Positions 32,686 through 45,603 of a DNA stretch of 64,000 nt are shown here, in pieces; position 1 is the first letter of the stretch; each line of letters begins with the position of its first letter. The notes below the pieces were generated by a model, which made no database searches, was not told the origin of the DNA, and was given only the letters and a program-made list of their open reading frames with translations. This stretch comes from Glandiceps talaboti. Its lineage: Eukaryota; Hemichordata; Enteropneusta; Spengelidae. Made by a program: the position numbers and the translations under genes. The DNA lies in assembly GCF_964340395.1 (NCBI RefSeq), contig NC_135551.1:6721463-6785462 (forward strand). The letters are read 5' to 3'.

Positions 32686-33808
32686 GGTGAAGGTGAAAAG
32701 TATAAAGGTTGCTAGACAGAGATAAAGCGAGCGTATCAACGTCTACGTCTATGTAGAATGGTGATCAGACAGGCAAGTTTCCCCGTAAAGGGGGGCACTT
32801 CCTGGCACTGACAAAGTCTTAAAGTTTTTGTGTGGGCTAGGACGTCAGGTGAATTTATCAATAAAACTATGTAAATCCACTCATACATATGTATATAGAC
32901 GCATTGGAGTCGGAACTGGCAAAGGGCATACCGTCAGTAAGCAGTAACACAGCCACAAACTTTGACCAACTAAGAGTAATGGACATTTTGCTGGGGAGTC
33001 TGATGCGCCCTCTACGACAACTTCCTGAGTAACACACACGGGGAGTGTGAGAGTCTGCAATAAAGATGTTTTAGTATTTTAAATGCCTGACTGTAAAACG
33101 TTGAGTGTCAGCATTTTTGTCAATTGTTGTCAATTTAAAGAAGAAAAAAAAAGTTTGATGGATGACTATTTTTTGTCATCGTGAGCATCATAGCATGTGC
33201 TTCTGACAGAATCAGGTGACCGCAGAAGTATCGCCAACACTCCAAGCTTAGCAAGTACGGCGTCGATGTATTATGTACACACGATCTCAGGTCAAATGAT
33301 TTTCCTACAACTTTCCTTCCACGTTTTGTTTTTCAAAACTCGATGAAGGCTGTTTTATGATTGATTAAACTTGTTCTATTTCCAAAACCCATGGTGTCAT
33401 CTCTGAAAGCAGTCAATCTTAACTAAACTACATGTATTACTATTCACGTCGTATTCGTTTCTAGACTAAGGCAAATATAACATCACCGTGTCACATGTGC
33501 GAGTACGAGTTCACATCTACACAACCACAAGCGATGTATTTCAAAACAAATGCATGCGGTACGGTGAATACTGATCGAGCCAAGTTTGGTCTCCGTAGCG
33601 GTAAATACAATCCCAGTATGTCTCTACGATGTTAGTCGATATCATGACTAGACTATTGTCTGATAGTGCCAACAAATATTGAACATTTTATGAACGGCTT
33701 AGATACATTTTAAGAGTCGCTTTCCTGAATAAAACAACCATTTTCATATTGCATGCCGACATGGGCGACAAATCAAGTAATCAAAGACACAACAACAATC
33801 AAATTAAA
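32686..33808. other. Intergenic sequence
   Basis: No gene, RNA or repeat recognised; a short poly-A near 33144. Confidence 0.6.
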
Positions 33809-34890
33809 ACTATTTTGGATAATCCTATAAAGACGTTTTTCTAAAGGTGTACACCATTTTAGAGCCATTTTAGTTCTCGTCCTACTAAATTGATTTTACT
33901 TTTAATGGATGTGCTGTACTCGAAATACAAAAAATAATGTTTCTTTAAATAAAGTCAAATTGAGAAAAGAAAGAATTTTTGCTATAGTAAATGCATAGCA
34001 CTAAAATAAAGTAAAGTGTCAACACAATATTTTCACTCACTATATACTGGCATTATACTCATAGCACTGCATACTACTACGTACTGATTTTATCCTACAT
34101 TGAACTATTGATCTCGCCCCTTATATGATTTGTTGCAATATACGAAATAGCAAGTACACACGGGAACTACTTTTGGATTCATTTAGACATAGCTCCGAAA
34201 AAGAATAAGATTTTTTGTGAAGTTTATCTAAAATTTCAGTTCGTTAAACCCATGGAATTTAAAATAGATTTGAAAAAAAAAGATGTATTTAACAAGAAAA
34301 CAATTCGTGCATGTCAAATGTAAGGTTAATATCGGCTGGGCTATTTTACAAGTACAAGGCACCATGCATGCCGTCACCCTCAATGACATACAGAAAATGA
34401 ATATTCGGAGGTGATTCGTCAGAGACGGTCCCTCTGAGATGGTCCATGACCATGACTCTCGCGCACTACCACTATCTAATATTATTTTGCGGTTAGATTT
34501 TGAAATAGAGGTGAAACAGACGCAAGTCAATAATATGTCCTTTACTGTTTATTGATAGAGTAAATTACAGGACATTTTCAATGATAATAGAATACATTCA
34601 CTTGTCTGACGATTTCGTATCGGAGGATTGATTGGAATACAACCTTAACTACTTCTGTCTTAGTTCCATCTTAGCTGTTTGTATCATGGAATCCTTATTT
34701 CTGTGGGCACTGTGACACCACATGGCTTCTAAATTACGTGCCGGTTCAAGTTGACCGTACACTCCATTGAAGTGACACCAAAAACCATCGCAAGTGTTAA
34801 ACCACCAGCCTCCATGGGTCATTTCACCACAATTATAATAATACATGTCGTTGTCTCTATCTCTCGTTGAAAAACGCATATTCTTAGTCC
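33809..34890. repeat. Duplicated segment, copy 2 (with fibrinogen-domain exon)
   Basis: It matches 26253-27490 in the same orientation, without the 183-bp insert of copy 1. Confidence 0.85.
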
Positions 34891-34905
34891 ATTTCACTAG
34901 ATGTC
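34649..34905 (-). CDS. Fibrinogen-related domain terminal exon, copy 2
   Basis: The minus-strand exon begins after the acceptor CTTTCAAACAG (ending 34906) and ends with RQK and TAG at 34649-34651. It reads HLVKWTKNMRFSTRDRD, YYYNCGEMTHGGWWFNTC, CHFNGVYGQLE and KMELRQK, the C-terminal half of a fibrinogen-like domain (extracellular recognition or lectin-like by family knowledge). No earlier exon is recognised upstream (34910-36800), so the rest of the gene is distant or lost. Compared with copy 1, most changes keep the fold's Cys and Trp residues. Confidence 0.75.
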
Positions 34906-34910
34906 CTGTT

Positions 34911-35760
34911 TGAAAGATTTTAAAGGAAACAAGATATCAATCAATTAATGAATTCATACATAATTTAGTTCTTAATCTAAGAATCAAAGATTTGTGATAG
35001 TTGCATTATGTGAAGGCGACAAAGGGTGGTTTACTTTTTGTTTTGCTTTTAAAGATTATGCGAATATATAGAACACAATTGCAACCATTTTTGGATAATT
35101 GCATTTGGACCAATCTTGAAGAAATAGTATTAAACTGATGAAATTGCAACCATTGTTTGCTGTAAAATTGAATTATTAATTTTAATGTTTTAAGAGCACC
35201 TGCATTTTTTTAGTACGTCAAATAGCCAAACAACCTGCAAATTAACAGATTTGCCACTTTTAAAGCATGTAAATTCTCTAATATTTGAGAAAATACTCAC
35301 TTTTACTATATTTTCCATTTGCTTTCATTTCATCCATTTGTCGTGGATTTCATTTTAATATCCCCCAAAGGCCTAGTGCAAAATCAATCATTTTTAAGTC
35401 ATTATCTGTGATCTGTTGAAGGTGCGTGTAATATACAAGAAAATATCGTGTAAAACTGGAAAATGCATTTTGCCTTGTATCGTAAATTTTGAAAAAAATC
35501 ATTCATTAGATCATCAAAATGAAAAACATCGAAAAAGGCATGTCGTAATTTAGATTTAAACTAAGATATTTTTGACATTTGTGAGAAAAGATCAAACCTC
35601 TGAGGTAGTTTGTTGAAATATATGTGATAAGATCAAAATTGAATGTGGCTCTTTCATAGTTTTGTGTAAAATCTCTAAATTGGCAGAAATTAGAAGAATT
35701 GCAAGCCATGGGAAATATGTGCAAATTCTATTTAAAAGGCCATTTTAACAACTCACATAT
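34911..35760. other. Intergenic or intronic sequence upstream of fibrinogen exon
   Basis: Strongly AT-rich with no exon recognised. If the fibrinogen gene is live this would be its last intron. Confidence 0.5.
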
Positions 35761-35769
35761 TTCTCAGAT

Positions 35770-36018
35770 GTCATTCACCCTTCAAAAGTCATTTCTCGTA
35801 TGCGCCTAAAGTTTCTGCAGGGCATTTATCATATGCCCTTAAAGATTCTGAAGGACATTTCGCCTTCTCTGAAGGATATTTCTTCATGCCTCTAAAGTTA
35901 CTAAGGGCATTCCCCATATGCCTCTAAAGTTGCTAAGGTCATTTCTCGTATGCCCCAAAAGTTTCTGATCGGCACTTCCCATGTGCCCCTAAAGTTGCTA
36001 GGGGCATTTCTAGGGGCA
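35770..36018. repeat. Minisatellite, about 33-bp unit, seven diverged copies
   Basis: Units follow ATGCC(C/T)CTAAAGTT(G/T)CTAAG plus GGCATTTC(C/T)CAT. One unit (near 35866-35883) is shortened. Confidence 0.85.
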
Positions 36019-36789
36019 ATTTGTAATCCTTGACTTGGTGAGGTTTTTTCATGATATTACAGTTTTTCACAACTGCGAACTTGTAATTTTAAGAAATGGT
36101 TTAAAAATAAAGAAACTGCCACATAGTAATGTGCAATATGTTAAAATATGACATTAGTGGAGATCATGAAAAGAGTAGACGAAGGAGGTCACAAATGGTA
36201 TGACAATGTGAGTTTTTAGTCTTAATGACTGATGCTGCAATAGAATATTAATGTAGAATCATTATAATCATTGCATCAATGTCGACTGTTTATTACACAG
36301 ACTTATAGCCCTGCCGACTCCATGAATCCATGCCAAGTTATTTCCCCAGATGTTTATTTTCGCAATTGGGTGTACTTTTGGAAGTAGATGGCAGATGCAG
36401 TAGAATCGAGTCAAGTAAGGGAATAATAATATATTTGATCATAGCAAACATTACAACAAGAATGCCTCATAAGTTCCCCGTGTTTACTTTTCAGTGTAAT
36501 TGTCCAGTATTTTTATTGGTTATGATCAGTCTAAAGACTGGGTAGCAAATTATGTAATAATATCTTGCTGCAGAGCCTCGTTCTTTCGTACGCTTTCACG
36601 ATAGCGGCCTTGTGTCAACATCGTGTGAGGACTACACGGAAGTTTTCCGTGGCTTTGAACACCGTAAATCAGGTTTTTCAATGTATTTTTTTCTTATTAT
36701 GTATTAATTAGCCCATACAATGCGTATTTATATTGAATAAATGTTGTAACAGGAAATTTGCAAGTTGTCAAATTATGGTCGATGCTAAT
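36019..36789. other. Intergenic sequence
   Basis: No gene, RNA or repeat recognised. A 71-codon frame at 36330-36545 looks random. Confidence 0.55.
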
Positions 36790-37162
36790 GATGGCTGTGT
36801 TGTGTCTGTCGAACTTTGTCCTGCAGGCAAGGTGCGTTGCAATCCTTGAAACAACACAATATTTTCAGGAATAATATTGTAGTTTATATTCATTATCTGT
36901 GTCAAATTTGGTGGCTCTACCTTATGTGGTCTATATTTCGTACAGATTTCAATCTGATGTTGCAAGCTCTCGAATTAATGATTGTGGGTACATACGTATG
37001 TCTGTGTTGCATTTGCCGTGGCTGGCAAAGTGGGTTCATAACGCTCGAAACAACACAAAATTTTGAAGACTACAATTTTTGTTTATATCCATTATCTGTG
37101 CCAAATGTGGAATCTTTACCTTATGTGGATCATAAATCGTACAGATTTCAATTTGACGTGTA
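36790..37162. repeat. Diverged tandem duplication of about 190 bp
   Basis: 36800-36965 and 36990-37160 share GAAACAACACAA(T/A)ATTTT, ATTATCTGTG(T/C)CAAAT, CCTTATGTGG and CGTACAGATTTCAAT in the same order. Confidence 0.85.
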
Positions 37163-37311
37163 GTTAGAAAATTACTTAGACTGGGGTGTAACCATAGACC
37201 CTATGATGGAACAGTGTACCTTGTGCGTACGGGTTGGGCTTCGATGGCCTTGAATGTATCTGTACAGTATCTGAATAGCATAATCAAATTTTACGAATAC
37301 TGCATCGTTTC

Positions 37312-37492
<181 letters not shown>

Positions 37493-37587
37493 TTTCATTC
37501 TTCTTTCGCCAAGTAGAGTGCTCGATCACCTTGGAGAGCTATCATACATAAAAATGAAAGAAGACGAGTCTGATATTACATAGTGGA

Positions 37588-37631
37588 ATTACACTACGGA
37601 CCGTTTCACCCGAAGGATCGTCAGGTGTAAT
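37588..37631 (-). ncRNA. Hammerhead ribozyme motif, left repeat of element 2
   Basis: Minus-strand order: helix I strand ATTACAC, core CTGACGA, helix II TCC-TTCG-GGT (C-G pairs closing a UUCG loop, the outer pair U-U), core GAAA, a 3-bp helix III ACG/CGT, cleavable A, helix I strand GTGTAAT (7 bp with the first strand). The core is intact; the weak outer helix II pair is the only doubt. Confidence 0.72.
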
Positions 37632-37724
37632 AGTGTGGTTTAATAGTATACATCCTGCATTATGTACATAACTTATGTGTGTTCACTGACGGCTGTGTGT
37701 ACACAAAAAGATTGACAACAAAGG

Positions 37725-39885
37725 TTACGTATTATTAAGTAAGAACTTGTTAGCGTGCCGGCATTTACTGATTAATTCAGTTCTGCTGTTCAAGTTCGTT
37801 GATTTGTCGGCAGTTATAATAAAATATTTTTCCCAGAGGCATAGTTGACATCGTTTGGTAACGTTAGAGTATGAGGAAGCCTGCTTGAGAACTGACCAGT
37901 GTACGTTGTAATTAATGTTGCTGTCTTTTAGGTGCCAAATGTATTTACTGAGTGCAGTGTCTTTCTTCTTGTGATCAAGTTTAAATGAAGACTTGTGGTT
38001 GTTAAACCTGCTTTTGAATTCTGTGTCACTAACGCCTATGTATGATTTGTGATCTTGGTTAGTGGTGACTGTTGCTTTGTAAACAACGCTTTTTATGAGG
38101 CATTTTCCTGCGAGAGGGCACTCCTTTGGTTTTCTGCAGTTACAGGTATTTTGTTGTGTTTGCTTAGCTTTTGAAAGTATGGCTTTATTATGACCGCTGA
38201 TTAATTTACCCATGTTGTCCATGCAACTATAGCTCACTTTAGTATTATTACGGTTGAAGATTTTATGCAGTACACTGGATATAGGGAAATGCTTGTCGAT
38301 GAGGTTGAGAAATTTTCTACCGATGTTTGTTGAAACGTTTTTACTGTAAGGTGGGTTGAACCAAGTTATATTACGGCTGCGATTCCGCTTGCGTTGAGTG
38401 TGTCTTGTTTGGTCAAATTTGAGGGTGTGATTATATCCTGCTTCATTGAGTGCATCTTCGTAGGATGATGTAGTGGCGTCGAATAGTTGTTCATCACTGG
38501 AAATGTTGGATAGTCGTTGGTTTACCGAGCTGGGTATGGTCTTAATTATGGCTTTAGGATGGTTTGATTTCTTGTTGACGTAGTGGGTGGTGTTATTTGG
38601 TTTTGTGTACGGTCGGTATGACTCGTCACGCAAGTTGAAAGTGACATCAAGGAAGTTGACAATTTTGATACCTTGGTCGGTGGTGATTCTAAGGCCGAGT
38701 TTCTTAAATTCTGAAGTTAGCTACTCAATTGGCTACTTTGTTGGCTTTCGATGGTGAATGGTTACGGAGTACAGCTAGGCCATCATCCCTGTATAATCCT
38801 ACCTCATTATCAAACATATGTTTGACTTTACTAAGTAAGTAGGTGCCTATAAGTTCGCAAGTTTCTGCTCCGTCATAGCAGCCCATAGTAATATCAAATA
38901 GGTAGGGCGGGTTAGACTTGTGCCATGGTGAATCATCGTGGAAAAGTAGGGTTTTCTTTGTATGCATAATTATTTCCTTTTCTTCGTTCTTGATATTTGT
39001 AAAATTTGATGCGAAGTCAAGTGCTTCATCTAGACGTTTCTGGGTGATTGATGGGTAGAATTCAACTACATCAAACGTGAGGAAAGAGCATGATTGCTTA
39101 TTGGTAATAGATGTGAACCATTCAATGACAGAATTAGTGTTTTTCCATTGATGGGTATTAGTGGCCTTGATAATATCCTTGTTAATACGGTCGAGTATGG
39201 TTTTACTTACAATTCCGATTTCACTTTTTGCGGGGTTGATTAGTCTACATTGAACGTGGTTGGGAAAGTTATCTTTATGGTCCTTGATTGTAATGAATGC
39301 TGGTTTCTGCGCAAGTGTTTCAATTCTATCATCCAGTTGAAGTTTCTCTGCGATACATTTTGCTTCGGCATTGATTTGTCCGGTTTGTGAAGTGGAAGTC
39401 CTCCTGTATTTCGCTGTGGTATTGTCTTTTAACAGTTTTTTGTATTCTTCCTTCTGTAACTTGTAATGATTGTTAGTTTTGTCGGCTGGGATAAACATGT
39501 TTTCAGACTGTTTGATACATTTAGCATCTTTGCGTAGCTTATTTAAAAATTGACATTTGATGTTCCTAAATTTTATGTTCTCGATAACATGTAGCAGATC
39601 TTCTTCAAACTTAATCATTTCATCAATCTGGGGTGGTGTTTTTCTTGATTTAAAGCCGTAGGTTTCCTTCTGCTTAGGTTTGGCCTCTGGATGAAGGTAG
39701 AAGAAGGCTTTCCATCTCATTCTTTTTATCACGCTTTCAGTTTTCTCGATTAATCTTTTTGTGTACTCACGGTCATCTGGTAGTGGGATATTCTTCATGG
39801 AGTATCGGAAGTTCACTCGTTCCATTATTGACAAAAGTAGGAGAGTGCTCAACAAGTAGGAGCAATTAAATACATATAATTTCAT
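37725..39885 (-). pseudogene. Penelope-like RT/GIY-YIG polyprotein, one frameshift
   Basis: 39885-38725 encodes the RT N-terminal part, with ADKTNNHYKL (134-143), KDHK (201-204), FDVVEFYPSI (271-280), MGCYDGAETCELIG (334-347) and YRDD (365-368). The more likely start is Met21 (39825), because residues 1-15 lie in the terminal repeat. The frame ends at a TGA near 38722, beside a small near-duplication (GTAGCCAATTGA/GTAGCTAAC). The protein resumes in another frame to 37725, with a connector, a CNCRKPKECPLAGKC zinc finger and a GIY-YIG nuclease (SYIGVSDTEFKSRFNNH). Apart from this break it appears complete. The type, which primes RT at nicked or telomeric DNA, is known from family studies. Confidence 0.88.
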
Positions 39886-39974
39886 TCTTCTTTCGCCAAG
39901 TAGAGTGCTCGATCACCTTGAAGAGCTATCATACATAAAAATGAAAGAAGACGAGTCTGATATTACATAGTGGA

Positions 39975-40018
39975 ATTACACTACGGACCGTTTCACCCGA
40001 AGGATCGTCAGGTGTAAT
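39975..40018 (-). ncRNA. Hammerhead ribozyme motif, right repeat of element 2
   Basis: Same 44 bases as 37588-37631, in the second terminal repeat upstream of the RT frame. A transcript crossing both would be cut into a unit of about 2.39 kb. Confidence 0.72.
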
Positions 40019-40269
40019 AGTGTGGTTTAATAGTATACATCCTGCATTATGTACATAACTTATGTGTGTTCACTGACGGCTGTGTGTACACAAAAAGATT
40101 GACAACAAAGGTTACGTATTATTAAGTAAGAACTTGTTAGCGTGCCGGCATTTACTGATTAATTCAGTTCTGCTGTTCGTTGATTTGTCGGCAGTTATAA
40201 TAAAATATTTTTCCCAGAGGCACAGTTGACATCGTTTGGTAACGTTAGAGTATGAGGAAGCCTGCTTGA

Positions 40270-40528
40270 CACTAGTAGGGATTTTAGTACAGAATACGTC
40301 ATTTTCCGTACTATAGTTCAGATTGAGTTCAATTCTGTACTTTTATGCTGATGAGGTGGACGTTTCTGTACTTTCCCATTAGCGCCTGTCTAATCGGATT
40401 ATACTCGATCTGAAAAATAGTTCAGATTGCGAGTCGGAAGTGATTTGAATACATTTGCATTTAGTTCAGAATATATTCATGAGTTCACCCCGATAACCGG
40501 GCAGTAAACAAATGAATATTCAAATCTA
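40270..40528 (+). repeat. Left terminal inverted repeat of CACTA copy B
   Basis: 259 bp matching 4897-5155, with a few substitutions near the tip (GGGATTTTAGTAC for AAAAAATAGTAC). Confidence 0.9.
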
Positions 40529-43500
40529 CCGTGCTTGCAATCAATACGTACATAAACGCTATACGTGTAGCTAGTGTATTCGATACATATATGTATGTAT
40601 ATAAGCAGGCTTATGATATGAACTACATGGTTAGGGCGTACGTAGATTGTAATATCACAGGGCTCATTTTGAAATAAATGTTCGTAGTACGCCTTTTCAT
40701 TATGCACTACATACCACCACCACTAAACGTGTTTCACATTTCTACGCGTTTGATGCATAGTAATACAGATTTAGATGACATGACAATCGTTTCCAATAAT
40801 AGTTTAAAATTGGGCCACAAATATTGCTAGTGTATGGAGCTTCTTAACAAACCTGACCGGCCAATAGCGTCAACAAACTCACAGTAGAGACGTGCTGACA
40901 GATTTGAGTCTGTGGACATTATTTCTAGCTAAGTAAAATTGAGTGACTATTGGGAATATTATGGCAGTATCTACCCATGTCATCCATGTCGTCTATAGTT
41001 TCTGACGGACTGTGTTATGTACAACGTAACGCTGAACGAAATACGGTCCATCAGGAATTAACTAGACTAACCTCTATGGGAATAGTATTCTTGTCCATGA
41101 GTCGTTTATAGAACAATTAAGTGTTAGGGTGTGATCTTCACAGTAATAAACAAGCCTTTAGAAGAACAACAGGTATTCACGCCTCAAATATCTTGGGCAT
41201 TATCCAAATTACGATCATGAGCACCAAAGTAAAGGAAATACTTAATGACGTTCGGCGTACCTATGGGTACATGCCCGGCATCCATGTAACTGTTATATCA
41301 CTCTACTTGACGATTCTGAGGGCCCTCATCTCTTATTCTCTTGTTTTATTTCAATGTGGTATACTCATAACTCCTGTTTTTATAGTATAACTGTACAATG
41401 CAAGCTATATACAATGTAAATCATTCATTCAATCTTTATTTACTCTACTCACTCTGTTTGAGAGTGTATGGTACAAAAGAAATGTATAGTTCTTTTCGAA
41501 TGACAAAGGCCTACTATAGAAGCCTTTTGTGATCCATTCATGTCAAACTACTTTGTTTGGTTGTGACTTTAAACGCGCGTGCTTCTCAGGTGAAGCTGTG
41601 AATTTTATTTTAGCGTCACTCTCTCGATCACTTTCGAAGACACGAGATAATATACAGATTGATTTATCACAATGTTCTGTGTTCGCATCATACCAAGATT
41701 ACTCATTACACGAATATATCTCTCCAATCTCTATACGTTCCCTCGATAAAAGTTCATTCAGAACAACTTAAGTTCATACATTTGTTTGGGTCTGGTTATC
41801 TTGGTGAAGTTTATAAGAAAAATTTCTAGTTCGACCAGTAATTGTCCCCTATTATGCATATCGCACAATGTATATGTTTGAAACATATAAAATGTATAAC
41901 TTTCGACAACAGAATAAGATTTGACAATACATGCAATATGTTAGCAATGGAGGTACCTGTCACCTATTATTTATGGTCACTGTTCGTTTTATTTATACTT
42001 TAGAGCAATTAAGTGTGTATGTGGTGGCAGATGTCATTTGTTTGTTCGTGATTGGCTCTGCAGTACTAGTTGTCTTCACTGAAGTAGGGAGGGTTATTTT
42101 TCTGTTTCCCAATGGATCTGCAGACTGCATGGGCTGGACAAACACGAAAAAAAAGACCGACGCGCAGAAACAATTCGCTCCTTTTTGGCCTTTTTTATAG
42201 TAATCGTTTTGATCGGATTGAAATCTAGATGTACGATGGGTACAAATAGGCATGGAATGGGTTACCTTGTTTATGGTATTAGTCGTATTGGCTTCGATCA
42301 GTGCATTCCAGATTTTCATGAGTCATGTGTGCACATTGCACAGATATCTGCAGAATACTTAAAAGGATTATGGGTAATGTATGCATATGCGGGAAAAACA
42401 AACTGCTGTAAGGAGCACTGACTTTGCCCTCATATCTTCATCCCATTTTGCACTGAAGAAGTTTCACATGGCTCTCATATTTCATATATACTCTTTCTAA
42501 ATATATGGTGATGCAACATGAGTAGAAATAACTGGGGTTAACTAAGTTTGGTAGTCAATATAGCAGGTTTACCATCAAACTGACGCAAAATTTGATTCAA
42601 ATTTGTCTAGTAAAAACCGTTGGCCCAGTTGTCGATTAGGCTTACAAGTTACACAAAGCATGATAAGACACTGTGGATGGTGCAAATAAACAACATGCGA
42701 AATGCCAAATACCAAATGCAAACAATACAAGCGAACAAAAGGGCCTGTATGCACTCTAATAGCCCGATATTTTGCCTAAAATCAGGCTCACATGTGCGAA
42801 CGGTGTGTTTTTGACGTACCTAGTAGGCAGTGATGTAGATAATAGCCGGTTACCGGTCACAACGCCCAGCTATAACTTATAAGTATAACAGTTGTGGGAC
42901 CGGCTTAGGAAAGTACTCAAACCTGACGATCATTGAACAAATTCTAAGGTTGGAAAATTAAATATGAGTTGCCCGGAAGTTCTAATAGCAAGTAAAATAC
43001 CCAAAGTGTAAACAAAAAGATAAATTAATTCATAATTATTTGGAAAACATTTGACGATTACGCAGTAAAACAAGACTGGCCACGCTATCACTAGCGAAAG
43101 CCTTCGAACTAGTTTCATAACGACCGGACGTTGAAGGAAGCGCGAAGCGAAGTGTGAGGTCAATGTGACGTCTCATGATGATGTATGATGCATCAACATG
43201 ACGTTTACGTAGAGTAGCACTAAATGTTTTCTAAACTTCAGTGGAAAGAATTTTTGTCGATCAGACACTGACTATGTTTAAATTCTTAAAACATCTGAGA
43301 AAACTGAAGAGGGGAAGCAAAATGTGACACTGACAGACAAGCCAGACGTACGGCACATGTACAGAAGGCGAGGCACACCCTCTGGTGCAAACTGGACAAT
43401 TATCGTGCGTGTCACGTATAAGGCATCAGATGTAATACATGTAGCTAACCAAATGTTCTTGTACTGCAGTCTTTCTTGTAACATGTATTGGAAATTGTCA

Positions 43501-43662
43501 GAAACCTGATGATTTTATGACTGAATAAGTTTCGATAAAGAATTCTCATACTTTCAGTTAAATTATCTGATGGCCGGGAAGCAAGACATTTTTTAAACAT
43601 TTAGTGCAACATTTGATACTGATGATAAGCGACGTTGATGACGGGTACAGTGATATACATGT
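40529..43662. other. Interior of CACTA copy B, left part
   Basis: It matches 5156-7480 of copy A. The block 41399-42290 is absent from A and holds no recognisable protein. The empty site TAAGGAGCA of the 154-bp fold-back element is at 42409-42417. 43538-43662 has no match in A and precedes the Gypsy element. Confidence 0.7.
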
Positions 43663-44245
43663 ATTACTACTGATCTTCGCACACAGCTGATAGACCAAGT
43701 AATAACACCCGAATCACTCTCATATCTCATATCTGACTCAACTTCTGTATGTACGTACCAGGATCACACTTGAACTTTAAAGGGAATTAGCTCAGACTAC
43801 ACAGTTTGTGTATAAATCTACACTCGAGACGAAGGCAAACACCCAGCATAGTGCCTCGTTCATTGACTTCCCGCGAAGCCAAGTCCTCTTGCCAAATCAT
43901 GAGTGAAGTGCCTGTCAGTCCCGTGTTCTTTATTGTGACGTCCGTAAAGTCTAAATATACATAACGCATGGCCAATGGCCAAATAATTAATGCATTCCAT
44001 ATAGAGCTTTTCTAGGCGTGATCATGCCCTAAAAATATACTCAAAACATTGATGAATGATCACTATGAATCCTAGATATTTATGAAATGCAGACCGTCGT
44101 CTCATGTATTCGAGTATGCTTGGAATCCTGTGTGGTCTAAATCCGATATCCTTGAGACAGTCTTTTGACCTTTCAGTCAAACTAGGCCATGCGATGTTGT
44201 TAAAATATTCAGTTTACTGAAAATATAAATATGTCATCTGTGACA
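43663..44245 (-). repeat. 3' LTR of the Gypsy element
   Basis: 583 bp. Minus-strand ends TGTCACAGATG...CAGTAGTAAT. Same sequence as 51098-51680. Confidence 0.95.
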
Positions 44246-44262
44246 CTTTCCCCTCTTTCCAA
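44246..44262 (-). promoter_or_regulatory. Polypurine tract
   Basis: The minus strand reads GGAAAGAGGGGAAAG directly before the 3' LTR, the expected primer site for plus-strand DNA synthesis. Confidence 0.75.
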
Positions 44263-45603
44263 AATTTGTAACGCCCTCGTTACAGACTAAAATATCTAAA
44301 AAATAATTTACCCTTCATAAATGAAAATTGAAAAGTCTTAGAAGTAATTAATGCTGTTTCGTATGAAGTGTTAGAAATGTAAAATTTATACGACCCTTGA
44401 AAACTAAGATTGCTAAAATCTCAAATTCGGAACCAGATATACTTGTTTCGTCAACATGTACTTTAATGAATAAATGACATCAAAGAGAGACATCACAGAT
44501 AATTAGAAAATTGAATTGTAGAATAATTATATCCTGAGTTGGCTATTGAATTGTGTACTTCTCAATCACATCACAAACATACGTTCGACTGGCCAGTCTT
44601 TTTCAATCATTCACACAATCATACTGATAGATATGACCATCCATAACGTACTGTTCGGGCCCCCTCTATTTTCATTAACACTACCAGACAAGTACAGTCA
44701 TCAATAAAATTCTCAGGTCTAAAGAACTTTGCTAGGAATTTTATATCTGCAGCATTTAAAAGTTGAATATAAAGAAATATAAATAGAAGAATGTTCTAAT
44801 GTTGACCAAGTTATACCCGATTCATCGTGTACATAACTGAATTATAACATAAGTATTCCTATCTGAAAGGAATGTAGGTATCTGTCTTGTAAAATCAAAT
44901 GATGACATTAAATATCTATGCTATGAATAAATATTAACTCTTAAATATTTCATCACGCCAATATTGAAAATTGTCACTGACAAATGGTCAGCATGCCATA
45001 TTCGTGATCATATTCCAAATTGAATCTTTAACTGCAGACGAAATCAATATTATGAAAAAATGGTGTAGCATAAAAGTGTGTGTCAGTGATGTCGTCTTTG
45101 TTTAGTGAAGTCAAAATTAACCAGTCAATGTTATTCAAGTAATCTAAGTCCAGTAACTTGTGATTTCACCCTGATATCAGCTATCAAGAACACTGACCTA
45201 AATGTATTGTCTTACAGCTATCCTTAAGTTACACTAACTAATCAGCTGTTACAGTCATCAAGAGAAGTCAGTTGCGCCAACACCATCATTGTCGTGTAAG
45301 AAACCCTACGTCATTATTTAAACATTACAGGCATCTTAGCTGTTCATCCATGTTTAAAATTTGACATCTTCAGTATGTTAACGACTTATACAGAACTATT
45401 AAGACCATTAATATTAATCCAATAAGTCAATTTAGTTTTCATTACAAGTAACCTGATTGACCATAAGTAGGTTGGCAATTTTCTCATTGCGATTCAATAT
45501 ACCCTTTGAATCAATACCACTAGAAATTATGCACGCTGCTCAAGTGAAAATAGTCCTTTCTCATCGAGTATATGGGTGCAATTTTCTTTGTATCTATAAA
45601 TGA
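44263..45603 (-). other. Non-coding region between pol and 3' LTR
   Basis: About 1.34 kb, AT-rich, many stops in all frames, no env or accessory gene recognised. Confidence 0.7.

Noticed and set aside
37192-37212. CCATAGACCCTATGATGG as another member of the small palindrome family
   Set aside because: No flanking direct repeat and only a weak palindrome.
43787-43975. 62-codon ORF repeated at 51222-51410
   Set aside because: It lies wholly within the two identical LTRs and has no recognisable protein.
44263-45603. env gene of the Gypsy element
   Set aside because: No long frame, no signal peptide or membrane segment; the region is non-coding.
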